Of a DNA stretch of 64,000 bases, positions 1 to 8,970 are shown in pieces (position 1 is the stretch's first letter; every line of letters begins with the position of its first letter). Source of the DNA: Cryobacterium breve (GTDB lineage: Bacteria > Actinomycetota > Actinomycetes > Actinomycetales > Microbacteriaceae); assembly GCF_027594785.1 (NCBI RefSeq), contig NZ_CP075584.1:310001-374000 (forward strand), written 5' to 3'. The position numbers were made by a program, and so were the translations under genes. The notes beneath the pieces are model-generated. The model saw nothing but the letters and a program-made list of their open reading frames with translations, was not told the DNA's origin and ran no database searches.

Positions 1-519
1 CACGCGATCTTCTTCCAAAACGACCCAACGCTGTCGTTCCTTCTCGGCCCGCTGATCGGCCCCCTGCTGGCCATGATCAGCTTCGTCTGTTCCGTCGGGA
101 ACGTTCCGCTCGCGGCGGTGCTGTGGAACGGCGGCATCAGCTTCGGCGGCGTCGTGAGCTTCATCTTCGCCGACCTGATCATCATTCCGATCATCCTGAT
201 CTACAAGAAGTACTACGGATGGAAGCCGGCAGCACGGATCACCGCCATTTTTTACGGTGCCATGGTGCTGGCTGGTTACGCGGTCGAGCTGCTCTTCACT
301 CCGCTCTCACTTGTGCCGGCCGATCGGAACCTGACCATCGTCGAAGCCGGGATCAGCTGGAACTACACGACGTGGCTGGACATTGCCGCCATCGTTCTCG
401 CCGGCGCCCTGCTGATCGTGTTCTTCCGCTCCGGGAGCCGGTCGATGCTGGCGATGATGGGCGGATCACCCGAGGTCCAGGACGGGACGCCCGCCACGGA
501 TGAGGCCGCATCGGCTTAG
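1..519 (+). CDS. Permease, ArsP/YraQ-like family (5' partial)
   Basis: The reading frame is open from the first base of the window, so the N-terminus is missing; 172 codons are visible. The visible part holds hydrophobic membrane segments, including the conserved small-residue stretch SVGNVPLAAVLWNGG followed by a membrane segment FADLIIIPIILIYKKYYG. This pattern is typical of the predicted permease family Pfam ArsP_1 (YraQ/COG0701), inner-membrane proteins linked in some members to export of organoarsenicals or other metals. The tail after the last membrane segment is short and polar. Substrate is not deducible, and no ars gene lies in view. A stem-loop follows the stop codon. Confidence 0.72.
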   Translation, partial: HAIFFQNDPTLSFLLGPLIGPLLAMISFVCSVGNVPLAAVLWNGGISFGGVVSFIFADLIIIPIILIYKKYYGWKPAARITAIFYGAMVLAGYAVELLFTPLSLVPADRNLTIVEAGISWNYTTWLDIAAIVLAGALLIVFFRSGSRSMLAMMGGSPEVQDGTPATDEAASA

Positions 520-524
520 GGGGA

Positions 525-544
525 GAGGCCGGATGAGCGGCCTC
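525..544 (+). terminator. Stem-loop after the permease gene
   Basis: A perfect 7-bp inverted repeat, GAGGCCG and CGGCCTC with a 6-nt loop, starts six bases after the permease stop. No T-run follows, so it would be a weak or Rho-assisted terminator. Its position directly after the stop is the main support. Confidence 0.45.
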
Positions 545-747
545 CTGGTACGCACTCTGTATTCGGTCTAGGACCAGACGTCCTTCGTCGAGCCGAACTC
601 CCGGCGCACCAGGCCGATCAGCGCGAGGCAGACCCCGGTCCTAGGTTCCCTGACCGGCAACGCTGATACGGCGCATAACGGACTCGGCCACCCGCCGCTC
701 CGTCGTCATCTGCACCGTCGACCTTGGTCTGTCCCAGAAAAGAACCC

Positions 748-1854
748 TTATCGAGCAGTCGACAGTTCCCAGTTCTCGGCCTTCTGGTCGTAGATCCATG
801 CTTTATGGGTTGAAGCGCGTCGGATGACGTCTCTGAACCAGTAGGTCTGGTCGGGGTTCCAGCCTGCGAGCACGGTCGCCAGATCGTCTTGGACCGCAAT
901 GGCCCGCCCAGACGTCGTCAGGTAGCCGCCGGCCGAGAGGTGGACCGCGTCAATGTCGTGCTGCACCTGCGTCCAGTCCGGAATAGCCCAACGGCCGATG
1001 CGGCCCGTGGCGCGGTACCAGTCGTGACGACGGGACGCCGTGACTTCCAACGGGTAGCGTCGACACAAATTCGCCCATGCTGTGGGGCCATCAATCTCGT
1101 AGACCTGCGCGTCACGGGGAACGACGATTTGTTCGGCTGTCGCCGACTCCCAACCAAAGCCATCTTCGATGAGCCGGAGGCCCACAGGGCCCCAGCCGTC
1201 CAACGACCGAGTTGTCCGTGTCAGAGCGGCAGGAGGTGTTGACCACCAGGTTCCACTCCACGGGGCGCGGGGGTCGGTTGGTCGCTCGCGCTTAGCGGTG
1301 GTCTCCTCCTCGAGTTGTGCTGCCCTCCACTGCTCAAGAGTGTGACGGACGCCATTCTTGGCCGCTGGGTGTGGGGCGTCCGCTTCGACGAAGGTGATGG
1401 CCCACTGCTCGGAGTCCAATGGAGTTGCCCACCACCTCGCGTGTGGAGAGGCCAAAATGCTTGTCGCGATGCGGGCGAGCGCGGCGTGGAGCGCGGGTGC
1501 GACGGCGAGTAAGTCTTCGCCGTCGGGCTCCTGCCAGTAGCGAGCCCCGTCCACGGCGGCGGTCAGCGAGAGCAGCATGGCGCCTTCGCTCGGCTCCGCG
1601 AGCGGCACCGTGTCGAGGAGGCGCGCTACGTCTTCCGGTGAAGGAGTGGGTTGTGGAAGCTGTTCGGGACCTGGGCCGAACAGCACACGCGAAGTTCCTC
1701 GGCCAGGGTCGAGATCATAGGCGGCGAAGAAAATGGCTTGACGAAGCTCATGAGCGTCCGAGGATTCACTGTCCCAGGTTCTCTTTAGAACGAACTCGAG
1801 GCACAGGCGTCGACCGTGAGGGCCGGCGAGCAGGGCAACGGGCTCCAAAGTCAT
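748..1854 (-). CDS. Hypothetical protein, 368 aa
   Basis: Long open frame with ATG start, acidic to neutral composition, no signal peptide and no clear membrane segment. Tryptophan content is high (for example WYRATGRIGRWAIPDW in the last third). I do not recognise a family. The open length and codon use fit a real gene better than the overlapping short frames. It stands alone: the permease ends about 230 bases away on the other strand, and roughly 390 non-coding bases lie upstream of its start. Function unknown. Confidence 0.6.
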   Translation of the reverse strand: MTLEPVALLAGPHGRRLCLEFVLKRTWDSESSDAHELRQAIFFAAYDLDPGRGTSRVLFGPGPEQLPQPTPSPEDVARLLDTVPLAEPSEGAMLLSLTAAVDGARYWQEPDGEDLLAVAPALHAALARIATSILASPHARWWATPLDSEQWAITFVEADAPHPAAKNGVRHTLEQWRAAQLEEETTAKRERPTDPRAPWSGTWWSTPPAALTRTTRSLDGWGPVGLRLIEDGFGWESATAEQIVVPRDAQVYEIDGPTAWANLCRRYPLEVTASRRHDWYRATGRIGRWAIPDWTQVQHDIDAVHLSAGGYLTTSGRAIAVQDDLATVLAGWNPDQTYWFRDVIRRASTHKAWIYDQKAENWELSTAR

Positions 1855-2246
1855 ATGGTCACCCTAATTGGATCCAGTGCAGACCGGGGTGCGGCTCTAC
1901 CGCTGTAGTGGAACCCCGAACGGAAGCCGGTACCGCAATCGGACGCCCGCCGCACGAGCCGAACCCTGACTGAGCGCCCGACGTGAGTTGGGGATCCCTC
2001 AACGGGCATCGCGGCGTCGGGCGACGATAGCTGACCATGCGATCGAGTCCAGGCAGGGTGGACCCATGTGCCCGTGAGACGAATGACCCACGCGAAAGAT
2101 TCGCGGCAAGTACGCCCGTTAGCCAAGCGCGCCTCGAAAGTGTCTGAAGGGAACCGTGAGTGACGTGCACGGAGCGTGAATTGCGTTGGCAGAAGGTTGC
2201 CCACCGGGGGTGTCACGGATGGATACCTGTCGGGACTGGCGAGCGG
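1855..2246. other. Gene-free stretch
   Basis: About 390 bases between the start of the 368-aa hypothetical gene and the 3' end of the acetyltransferase/monooxygenase gene. Open frames here have no recognisable product and poor codon use. I see no RNA gene or strong repeat. It should hold the promoter of the hypothetical gene. Confidence 0.4.
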
Positions 2247-3081
2247 CTAGAGTCCGATCACGGAGTAGCGGCGTTCGATTCCCGCGGTGGCGTGACCCCA
2301 CTCACTGCCGGTGACACGTTCCTGATGGGCTTCCCAGGCGGATGCGTGCTCGAAGCGCTCCTCGACCTGCCACACCAGGGGATTGCTCGTCCGGGTGACG
2401 TTGAACGAAAGGCATCCCGGTTCGGCGCGGGTGAGGTCAAGGTGGAGTTGTAGATGGTCCCGGACAGTTCCCGCTTGGTCCTGGGTGAGACAAACCAGCT
2501 GCCCGCTGAGGGACACCTCGCCGCTGACGAGCCTCTTCTTCATCTTGTAATTGGTCAGCTGCACGCCAGCCGTCACTCGATTTTGTTCTGCCTCGACGGT
2601 GAATCCGGAGCGCTCAAAGAAGGGGCGGGCTGTAATGCTGACATCGGCAGTCAGGCTCCGTCAGCTGCTGTTGGCGCGCGCGGGCCTCCACATGGGCGAT
2701 CAGTTGCCATGCCACCCCGCGTCCTAGGTAGCGAGGGGCAACGAACATCATGTCGATATATCCCTCAGTGTCCACGTCGGAGAAACCCGCCGGCACACCA
2801 TCCACGGTTGCCACGTAACTGTTCCGTACCTGCCTCGCCGTATGCCACGTGGATAGCTCACGTGCTTCTGGCCGAGCCCACGCTCGAATCTGCTCCGGCG
2901 AGTAGTGTGCGGCAGCGGTTTCGGTCACTGCGGCAAGAAAGATGGCCAACGTGTCTGCGGCATCTCCGTGACCATATGGTCGAATGACAACGACCGGTCC
3001 ATCGGCACTTGTGTTCAACTCCACAGAATCAGCATCCCACTGCGACTGCACGGCGTGCCCGATGTCGCCAGGCGGCGACAC
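2247..3081 (-). CDS. GNAT acetyltransferase with in-frame antibiotic-biosynthesis-monooxygenase domain (frameshifted)
   Basis: The first frame (from 3081) encodes a GNAT N-acetyltransferase: VVVIRPYGHGDAADT near the start and an acetyl-CoA loop region FVAPRYLGRGVAWQLI. It runs out of frame at 2652-2658. The expected GNAT C-terminus (TADVSITARPFFERSGF, then AGVQLTNYKMKKRL) follows at once in the next frame. The downstream frame continues without a stop into an ABM-type monooxygenase domain (LTRAEPGCLSFNVT, VWQVEERF). Removing one base from CAGGCTC rejoins both halves into about 277 residues. The monooxygenase part could instead start separately at the internal ATG of MKKRL. A GTG at 3024 is an alternative start for the GNAT part. 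Substrates are unknown. Confidence 0.65.
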
Positions 3082-3134
3082 GCCGCATATGCGTTGCCCG
3101 GATCATCGTTCTGCGGGCCCCTAGGATCAGCACA

Positions 3135-4163
3135 ATGACGACACGCACCGGTCCACTGCGGCCCGCACTTGTGGCACGACGAGCAGTCTTCGGCGGAATC
3201 ATCGGTGTGCTCGCCGTTGTGGCCCTTTCGGGATGCTCATCGTCATCGTCATCGTCATTGTCATCGTCATCGGCAGTGACGAGCGGGGCGCCCAGTGCGC
3301 CCGATCTGAATGGTTCTCTGTTCGTTCAGGCTGAACCGTTTATACAGCTCACGCCAGGACAATGCACGGACGTCTCCTCGACGACAATCGTTTACGACAC
3401 CGTCGACATCCTGGACTGCGATAACCCGCACGGCAGCGAGGTCTACAACACATTCACCTTCCCTGCCGGCGATTACCCGTCGACATCTCAGCTCAATTCG
3501 GTCGGCGACGCGCGTTGCGGTGGTGCATTTGATTCCGGCGTCCCCAGTTCGCTGACGTACGTCTGGTTCAGTCCGACCGAAGAGGAGTGGGCCGCCGGGA
3601 ATCGGTTTGTCGCCTGTTTCGCGATCGACGCGAACAATCGCGCGCTCTCGGCTCCACTCGCCACACTCGCAAATGAGGGGCCTCTCAGTGCCTTCGATCG
3701 GGGCACCCTTGCGCCGGCACTCGGTCTGATCCTCGCGGCGACCGCGGGAATCGTTTTCGTGTCGTTCCTCGTGAGCTACCTCCTCTTTGCGGCGTCGCTT
3801 GCGAGTCTTTTCCGCAAAACGGGGATACCCGCCTGGAAGGCTTGGGTTCCCTTCGTGCAGACGTGGACGCTGCTGCGGCTCGGTGGTCAGAGCGGCAATT
3901 GGATGTGGCTGGGCTTTGTCCCTGGCGGCAGTGTCGTCTCCTCTGTGTTCATCTACATCGGCATGTACCGCATCGGGATCGCGTTCAGAAAAGACTCCGG
4001 GATGCTGGTGCTCGGCATATTCCTCCCGTTCGTTTGGGCGTTCATCCTTGGTGGCCGTGACGAGCAGTATGCGCCGGAGTTGCTCGCGTTACACGGGTAC
4101 CAGCCTCCCCTCGAAGGCTATGGCTCGACTCCTTCACGTGCCTCTGGTTTCGGAGACGATTGA
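3135..4163 (+). CDS. Lipoprotein with septum-formation-like domain and C-terminal membrane domain
   Basis: The ATG at 3135 begins a lipoprotein signal sequence: charged N-terminus, hydrophobic [15 protein letters not shown] with lipobox LSGC, then a serine run. A cysteine-containing extracytoplasmic domain follows (about residues 60-185; [32 protein letters not shown]), resembling the actinobacterial Septum_form family. The last 120 residues form several membrane segments ([20 protein letters not shown] and after), resembling DUF5684-type domains. The fusion suggests an envelope protein anchored both by lipid and by membrane helices. The longer open frame starting at 3009 lacks a sensible N-terminus. 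Divergent from the GNAT gene. The role in cell division is inferred only from the domain name. Confidence 0.7.
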   Translation: MTTRTGPLRPALVARRAVFGGIIGVLAVVALSGCSSSSSSSLSSSSAVTSGAPSAPDLNGSLFVQAEPFIQLTPGQCTDVSSTTIVYDTVDILDCDNPHGSEVYNTFTFPAGDYPSTSQLNSVGDARCGGAFDSGVPSSLTYVWFSPTEEEWAAGNRFVACFAIDANNRALSAPLATLANEGPLSAFDRGTLAPALGLILAATAGIVFVSFLVSYLLFAASLASLFRKTGIPAWKAWVPFVQTWTLLRLGGQSGNWMWLGFVPGGSVVSSVFIYIGMYRIGIAFRKDSGMLVLGIFLPFVWAFILGGRDEQYAPELLALHGYQPPLEGYGSTPSRASGFGDD

Positions 4164-4194
4164 CCCCGAGACACCCCTCGCCTACGCTGGCACC

Positions 4195-4557
4195 GTGTCC
4201 AGGATCTTCGGAACCAAGTTCTCAGCGGTGTATCCGCTCTACGTAGCGAAGGTGGAGCGCAAAGGCAGGACGCAGACCGAACTCGATCAGGTGATCATGT
4301 GGCTGACCGGATTCGACGACACGACGCTACGCCGTCACTCCGAGGGGGAAACCACCTTCGAGCAGTTCTTCGCCGAGGCGCCGATGAATCCCAGCGCCTC
4401 GCTGATCACCGGTGTCGTCTGCGGCATCCGCGTGGAGACCATCGAGGACCCGCTCATGCAGAAGATTCGCTACCTCGACAAGCTCGTCGACGAGCTGGCG
4501 AAGGGACGGCCCATGGGCAAGGTGCTTCGTGCACCTGCCGTGACCAGCGCGGCCTGA
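4195..4557 (+). CDS. DUF2200 family protein
   Basis: 120-residue cytosolic protein starting with GTG; the N-terminus [21 protein letters not shown] and the motif VIMWLTGF are typical of the DUF2200 family, whose molecular function is not established. Length matches the family (about 115-120). It starts 31 bases after the lipoprotein stop on the same strand, so co-transcription is possible. The gene ends eight bases before the convergent PEP-mutase family gene. Confidence 0.8.
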   Translation: MSRIFGTKFSAVYPLYVAKVERKGRTQTELDQVIMWLTGFDDTTLRRHSEGETTFEQFFAEAPMNPSASLITGVVCGIRVETIEDPLMQKIRYLDKLVDELAKGRPMGKVLRAPAVTSAA

Positions 4558-4565
4558 GCTTCCGA

Positions 4566-5354
4566 TCAGTTCGCGCTGCGCTGGCTGAAGGTCACAAGGC
4601 GAGCCTGCACGTCCCAGTAGGACGTCGCGTTCGGTGTCTGACGGTTGTCACGCAGGGCCGTGACAGACTCGACGGCCTTGTCGATGGCTGCTCGGTACGG
4701 CAGTGATCCCGAGCTCACACGCCTCACGCCCAGTTCGCCGCCGAGCTCGGCCGCAGTGAGGGATGGATGCGCGAGCACGTTGACCGGAAGCGCGACATCC
4801 GTGGTGATCCTCCGGATGTCCTCAGGGTTCACGAGGCCGGGCACGAAGATTCCGTCGGCCCCGGCGTCGGCGTATGCGCGCGCACGAAGCAGGACGGCCT
4901 CGACCGTTGCATCCTCGGCGAACCACAGGTTGTCCACCCGCGCATTGACGAAGATGTCGGGGCTGAGCCGTTTGACGGCGCTGATTTTGGCGGCAGCCGT
5001 CGATGCATCCACGAGATGTCCGTCCCGGCTGTCTTCAAGATTTACGCCGGCCACACCCAAGGCACCCAGTTCGGCGACAGACTCCGCTACCTCGGCCGGG
5101 TCGTCGGAGTAGCCGTCTTCGACGTCCGCTGTGATGTGGACGGACATGCGAACCAGCCGCGCCGCGAGGGCGATAGTTGCCGCTTTGCTCGACCGGACGC
5201 CATCCGGATACCCGGCGCTGGCCGCGATGCCGAAGCTCGTCGTGCCGATGGCCGGAAATCCGGCGTCCACGAATGCCAGAGCCGAGCCGACGTCCCAGGC
5301 ATTCGGCAGCACGAGTGGTGAGTCAAGGTAGTGGAGTTGCCGAAAAGTCGACAT
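4566..5354 (-). CDS. Isocitrate lyase/PEP mutase family protein
   Basis: 262-residue alpha/beta-barrel enzyme of the ICL/PEPM superfamily. Visible motifs: LVLPNAWDVGSALAFVDAGF near the start, ITADVEDGYSDDPAEV (metal-binding region), GVNLEDS and VNARVD. These proteins cleave or rearrange C-C or C-P bonds of small 2-oxo acids; this subgroup (about 250-280 aa) usually has no assigned substrate. The classical KKCGH lyase loop of isocitrate lyase is absent, which argues against true isocitrate lyase. It is a single gene, convergent with DUF2200. Confidence 0.82.
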   Translation of the reverse strand: MSTFRQLHYLDSPLVLPNAWDVGSALAFVDAGFPAIGTTSFGIAASAGYPDGVRSSKAATIALAARLVRMSVHITADVEDGYSDDPAEVAESVAELGALGVAGVNLEDSRDGHLVDASTAAAKISAVKRLSPDIFVNARVDNLWFAEDATVEAVLLRARAYADAGADGIFVPGLVNPEDIRRITTDVALPVNVLAHPSLTAAELGGELGVRRVSSGSLPYRAAIDKAVESVTALRDNRQTPNATSYWDVQARLVTFSQRSAN

Positions 5355-5438
5355 CGTTGTTCCTGTCCCGTGCCAGCTGAATCGATGAACTCTCGTCAGC
5401 GTACTAGCGGCTGTCGAGCGCGCAAGCCGGTCCGAACG

Positions 5439-5995
5439 CTAACGCGTCTCGTCGAGTTTGTTCGCGGGCCAATGCTCCTGCATCGTCACCCACCAGCTGG
5501 CCAGTGCTTCACGTTCGGGCTGCGTGCCGACGGCCCCGGCCGCAACCAGATCCCGTCCGATCGGGAGGTCGATGCACGCTCCATCGAGTACCTCGGCGTC
5601 GACATAGCCCAGTACCGATCTCAGTGTGGCGAGCGCCCCGTGGCCGCGGCCCGGGGAGGCCACGTTGATCCACGCGACCGGCTTCCTGGCCAAAACGCTG
5701 CTACCGACAGTCCAGTCCAGAAGGTTCTTGAGGCTGCCCGGGAGTGTCCCGGCATATTCCGGCGTGCTGAACACCACCACGTCGGCGTCGCTGATCTGTT
5801 GTCTCAACTCCGCGACCGCTCCTGGAACGGGGTCGTGGTCATCGTCCGGATTGAAGGCGGGCAAGGCAGACAAGCCTTCGTATACCAGTGCGACCGAGCC
5901 GGTCGGCGCCAGGTCGCGCACCGTGGTCAGCGCCGCGTTGTTGGTTGAAGACTGCCGGGTGCTGCCCGAAACAAGGGGAGGAGTCTCATCTTCAT
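5439..5995 (-). CDS. NADPH-dependent FMN reductase family protein (frameshifted N-terminus)
   Basis: The main frame encodes a flavodoxin-like fold with the family motif FSTPEYAGTLPGSLKNLLDW. The signature phosphate-binding start LVSGSTRQSS is also in this frame, but no start codon precedes it. An ATG at 5995, preceded by GGGAA, reads MKMRLLP in the neighbouring frame. Adding one C to the run at 5975-5978 joins them as MKMRLLPLVSGSTRQSS, the expected NADPH-dependent FMN reductase N-terminus, giving about 185 residues. Without repair, translation would have to start at a GTG at 5921 and would lose the FMN-phosphate loop. Likely an electron donor in flavin or quinone reduction. Confidence 0.78.
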
Positions 5996-6074
5996 ATTTC
6001 CCATTCAGGCCACGGGCGGAGGAAAGAAGTCGGAAGCACCGTCTCGTCGAATCACCGTCTTCGGCCCACGCACA

Positions 6075-6701
6075 TCAGCGGGCCGTGAGTTCGTGTGCCG
6101 CACGTGCGGAGCGTACGGTCTGGTAGTGCCGCGCAGCGCGAGCACGGTTGCCGCAGGCGACCGAGCACCATTCCCGCCTGGGGTGTGTCTTCACGAAATA
6201 GAGCACGCATCCGGGCGCATGGCACGCGCGCAGCGCTGCACCGTTTTCGCCCAGCAGGTGCTGGGCTTCGTAGGCGACGTCGGCCAGTCCGGCAATCCTC
6301 GGAGACACCGCGGATTCGGGGGAGAGCTCGAGAGCCGCTCCGCTCAGTCGCAGGTGAAGGATCGGCCGCTGGCTGGCGGCGGCATTGACGGTGAGCACCG
6401 CGTCCGCCACGCTCGCCACGCTCGACGCGGGCGATTCGGCAGCGCGGCGATCGTCGCCCGTAACGTGGGCTGCCAGTCTGCGCACCGCGTCCCGTAGATT
6501 CCGTGCCGTCAGGAACTCGCCCCGAGTCGTTGCCGCGTCTGCCCGATCGATGCCGACGGCATCCAGCCAGGCATTTACGCCTGTGGGTGTCGCGAAGTCG
6601 TCGTGCAGGCCTTCTGAGTCGGCCCAGATGGTCGCCATCAGGCGGATCGGCATCGGCTCGTCGGCGAGCGCCCAGCTGCGGTCCGAGTTTCTGTTTCCCA
6701 T
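6075..6701 (-). CDS. CGNR zinc-finger transcriptional regulator (ABATE-type)
   Basis: About 208 residues; ATG at 6701 (an in-frame GTG lies two codons upstream). The C-terminus carries the zf-CGNR motif: CHAPGCVLYFVKTHPRREWCS followed by ACGNRARAARHYQ, with four cysteines to bind zinc. The N-terminal part (EFLTARNLRDAVRRL) matches the ABATE-type ligand-binding half of such regulators. It is divergent from the flavin-binding gene at 6803, and an inverted repeat lies between the two starts, so it probably controls itself and its neighbours. The effector is unknown. Confidence 0.85.
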   Translation of the reverse strand: MGNRNSDRSWALADEPMPIRLMATIWADSEGLHDDFATPTGVNAWLDAVGIDRADAATTRGEFLTARNLRDAVRRLAAHVTGDDRRAAESPASSVASVADAVLTVNAAASQRPILHLRLSGAALELSPESAVSPRIAGLADVAYEAQHLLGENGAALRACHAPGCVLYFVKTHPRREWCSVACGNRARAARHYQTVRSARAAHELTAR

Positions 6702-6710
6702 TTGCACAAA

Positions 6711-6756
6711 CTATCACGGAAGAATCGACTTGCATACGTTAGAAGAATCGTGATAG
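6711..6756. promoter_or_regulatory. Inverted-repeat operator between CGNR regulator and flavin-binding gene
   Basis: CTATCACG at 6711-6718 and its exact reverse complement CGTGATAG at 6749-6756 flank about 30 bases that also contain two copies of AGAATCG (6721-6727 and 6744-6750). A third related half-site, TGTCACGG, lies at 6761-6768. The arrangement, in an AT-richer divergent promoter, fits an operator for the adjacent CGNR regulator. Confidence 0.55.
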
Positions 6757-6802
6757 ATATTGTCACGGATGAACGTAAGTTAATGCATTAGAACCCGAGG
6801 AG

Positions 6803-7744
6803 ATGATGACGATGATCGGAACACTCCGGCTCGCTGACGTGGGCTTCCACCCCGGCGAGCTGGCCGTGCAGCGCAGGGCCGGGGTCACGCGGGATGCGGC
6901 CCGCCTGTCGGGGATGCTCGGGCCTGTCGCGCTGACTGCCGGGATGGCCGGGTTTCTCAGCGATCGAACGTTCCTCGTCATCTCCGGGAGGGATCGTTCC
7001 GGGCGCCTCTGGACGTCTCCGTTGACCGGCCGTCCCGGTTTTTTGGAGGTGCTGTCCGACACCTCCGTGGCGGTTCATGCAGAGATCCCCGCGGGCGACC
7101 CACTCCGCGGGCTGCGGACCGGTCAGAAGATCGGGATGGTCACGGTTGAATTCGCCACCCGGCGCCGGGTGCGTATCAACGGCACCCTCACCGTGAGCGG
7201 CGGCGATCTCCTTGTCGTAGAGGTCGAACAGGCCTACGGCAATTGCCCGCAATACATCCAGCAACGTGTTCTCGTGCCGAATGAAATCGAGGGGGCGGGT
7301 GGCGATCACGTCAGACACGGCAGCACCCTCTCGACGGACGACCGTGAGCTGATCCGTGCCGCCGACACGTTCTTCCTCGGCACACTGAACCCCGAGAGGG
7401 GTTCCGATGCTTCCCATCGCGGCGGTCCGGCCGGATTCGTCCGCTCAGCCGAGCACGGGTTGTGGTGGCCCGACTATCAGGGCAACAACCTCTTCAATAG
7501 TTTCGGCAACATCGCCGTCAACCCCGAAGCTGCCCTGTTGTTCATTGATTTCACAACCGGCCAGTCGCTGCAGCTATCCGGCACGACCCGGATCGAGTGG
7601 GGCGAACCCGGCCGCCCCGGAGATGACGGACACACGGGCCGCATTGCTCGCTTCACCCTGCAACGCCTTGTGGCCGGCCAGGTTCTTCCGGCCCGGGAAA
7701 TCACTCACAACCCGTATCCGCGCAACCTCGCGCTGACCGATTGA
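6803..7744 (+). CDS. Pyridoxamine 5'-phosphate oxidase-like flavin-binding protein
   Basis: About 313 residues. The central and C-terminal parts match the PNPOx-like split-barrel flavoproteins (COG3576): FLSDRTFLVISGRDRSGRLW, later DTFFLGTLNP, and the conserved DYQGNNLFNSFGNIAVNP followed by LLFIDF. Such proteins bind FMN or F420 and reduce or bind small molecules; the substrate here is unknown. GAGGAG at 6797-6802 sits too close to the first ATG, so ATG 6806 or 6812 is a better start. It leads a likely operon with the glycosylase (15 bases downstream) and is divergent from the CGNR regulator. Confidence 0.8.
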   Translation: MMTMIGTLRLADVGFHPGELAVQRRAGVTRDAARLSGMLGPVALTAGMAGFLSDRTFLVISGRDRSGRLWTSPLTGRPGFLEVLSDTSVAVHAEIPAGDPLRGLRTGQKIGMVTVEFATRRRVRINGTLTVSGGDLLVVEVEQAYGNCPQYIQQRVLVPNEIEGAGGDHVRHGSTLSTDDRELIRAADTFFLGTLNPERGSDASHRGGPAGFVRSAEHGLWWPDYQGNNLFNSFGNIAVNPEAALLFIDFTTGQSLQLSGTTRIEWGEPGRPGDDGHTGRIARFTLQRLVAGQVLPAREITHNPYPRNLALTD

Positions 7745-7758
7745 CAGGGACAGTTCCG

Positions 7759-8394
7759 ATGACCGAATCCCAGCGGCAGGCCTACGCCACCCTTGCGCAG
7801 ATGGACCCTGACCTCGGTCGCCTCATCGACCAGTGCGGCACACCGGACCCGTTCGAGTTCCACGACGGCGGGCGCACGTCCGGCAGCAACTTCGCCGGCA
7901 TGAGCCTGCACATCCTCGGACAGCAGATCTCCACCACGGTGGCCTTCCTTCTCTATGACCGCCTGACGGATGCGACCGGCGATACCCCGACGGCGAAAAG
8001 TGTGCTCGCCCTCGGCCAGGACTCGATCAAGGCGCTCGGCACCTCTCGCTCGAAGGCGGCCTATCTGATCAATCTCGCCGAGCATGTCGATTCGGGTGTC
8101 CTGGACATCGAGAACATGGGTGGACTTTCGGACGACGACGCGATTCAGGCGCTGGTCGCGGTCACAGGCATTGGAGTCTGGTCGGCAGAAATGTTCCTGA
8201 TCCACCAACTGCATCGCGCGGACATCTTCCCTGCCGGGGACGTGGGACTGCGAAAAGCCCTGAAGCGTCTCAACGGGAGCGCAGAGATCCCAAGTGTGGC
8301 GGCGGCACACGAGACGGGCCGCCACTGGCGGCCGCTCCGCACCTACGCGGCAGCGATGCTCTGGCGTTCCCTCACCGCCCCGGACGAGGTTTAA
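7759..8394 (+). CDS. DNA-3-methyladenine glycosylase II-like HhH-GPD protein
   Basis: 211-residue base-excision repair enzyme. The helix-hairpin-helix region reads VAVTGIGVWSAEMFLIH, and the following FPAGDVGLRKAL carries the catalytic aspartate position of AlkA-type glycosylases. The N-terminal SLHILGQQIST is also typical. It lacks the N-terminal beta domain of E. coli AlkA, as usual for short bacterial homologues. Start ATG 7759 is 15 bases after the upstream stop, so it is probably co-transcribed with the flavin-binding gene. Removes alkylated purines from DNA. Confidence 0.85.
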   Translation: MTESQRQAYATLAQMDPDLGRLIDQCGTPDPFEFHDGGRTSGSNFAGMSLHILGQQISTTVAFLLYDRLTDATGDTPTAKSVLALGQDSIKALGTSRSKAAYLINLAEHVDSGVLDIENMGGLSDDDAIQALVAVTGIGVWSAEMFLIHQLHRADIFPAGDVGLRKALKRLNGSAEIPSVAAAHETGRHWRPLRTYAAAMLWRSLTAPDEV

Positions 8395-8463
8395 TCGCAC
8401 AACCGGAATGTGGCGCGGTGAAAGGCGCCGACTGAACTGAACCGCGGAAGGAATGTGAACTGA

Positions 8464-8868
8464 ATGAATGCGAATCTGGAGTCCAATGGCGAGACCCGCC
8501 TGGCCTACATTCTCGGCGTACCCCTGGCCGAGAATGTCGTGCGGCAATGGCCGCAAATGGGCGAAATCGTGCGCACCAGCACACTCATCGGCAGCGTCGA
8601 AGGCAACTTCGCGGAACTGACACTGGAAGTCGGCAGACGCCTTCGTCTCGGGGACGTCCTGGTGATCGAGTGGACCTGCAACTACGGCGACGGACGCCTC
8701 TACCGCAACGTGACCATCGGAGAACTCGAGAACGGGGAAGCTGTGCGCGTCACGGACTACTGGGGCGAACCCACCGAAACGCCTCTCTGGCGAGTGCCGC
8801 TGACCGACCGCCTCGAGATGCCTGGCGACGGCATCTGGAAGGACAACGACCACCTGAGCCACCATTGA
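8464..8868 (+). CDS. NTF2/SnoaL-like domain protein
   Basis: 134 residues. RTSTLIGSVEGNF, LVIEWTCNYGDGRLYRNVTI and RVTDYWGEPTETPLWRVPL resemble small NTF2-fold (SnoaL-like) proteins that bind or convert hydrophobic ligands. ATG start at 8464, 69 bases after the glycosylase on the same strand. Specific activity is unknown. Confidence 0.65.
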   Translation: MNANLESNGETRLAYILGVPLAENVVRQWPQMGEIVRTSTLIGSVEGNFAELTLEVGRRLRLGDVLVIEWTCNYGDGRLYRNVTIGELENGEAVRVTDYWGEPTETPLWRVPLTDRLEMPGDGIWKDNDHLSHH

Positions 8869-8970
8869 AGCGAGAGGGCGCTGACAACCGATCCGCGGAT
8901 TCCGATCACTGGACGGCCGGGGTGCCACCATACGTGCGGCGCCGCTCTCCACATCGAGGGAGGCACTGCC

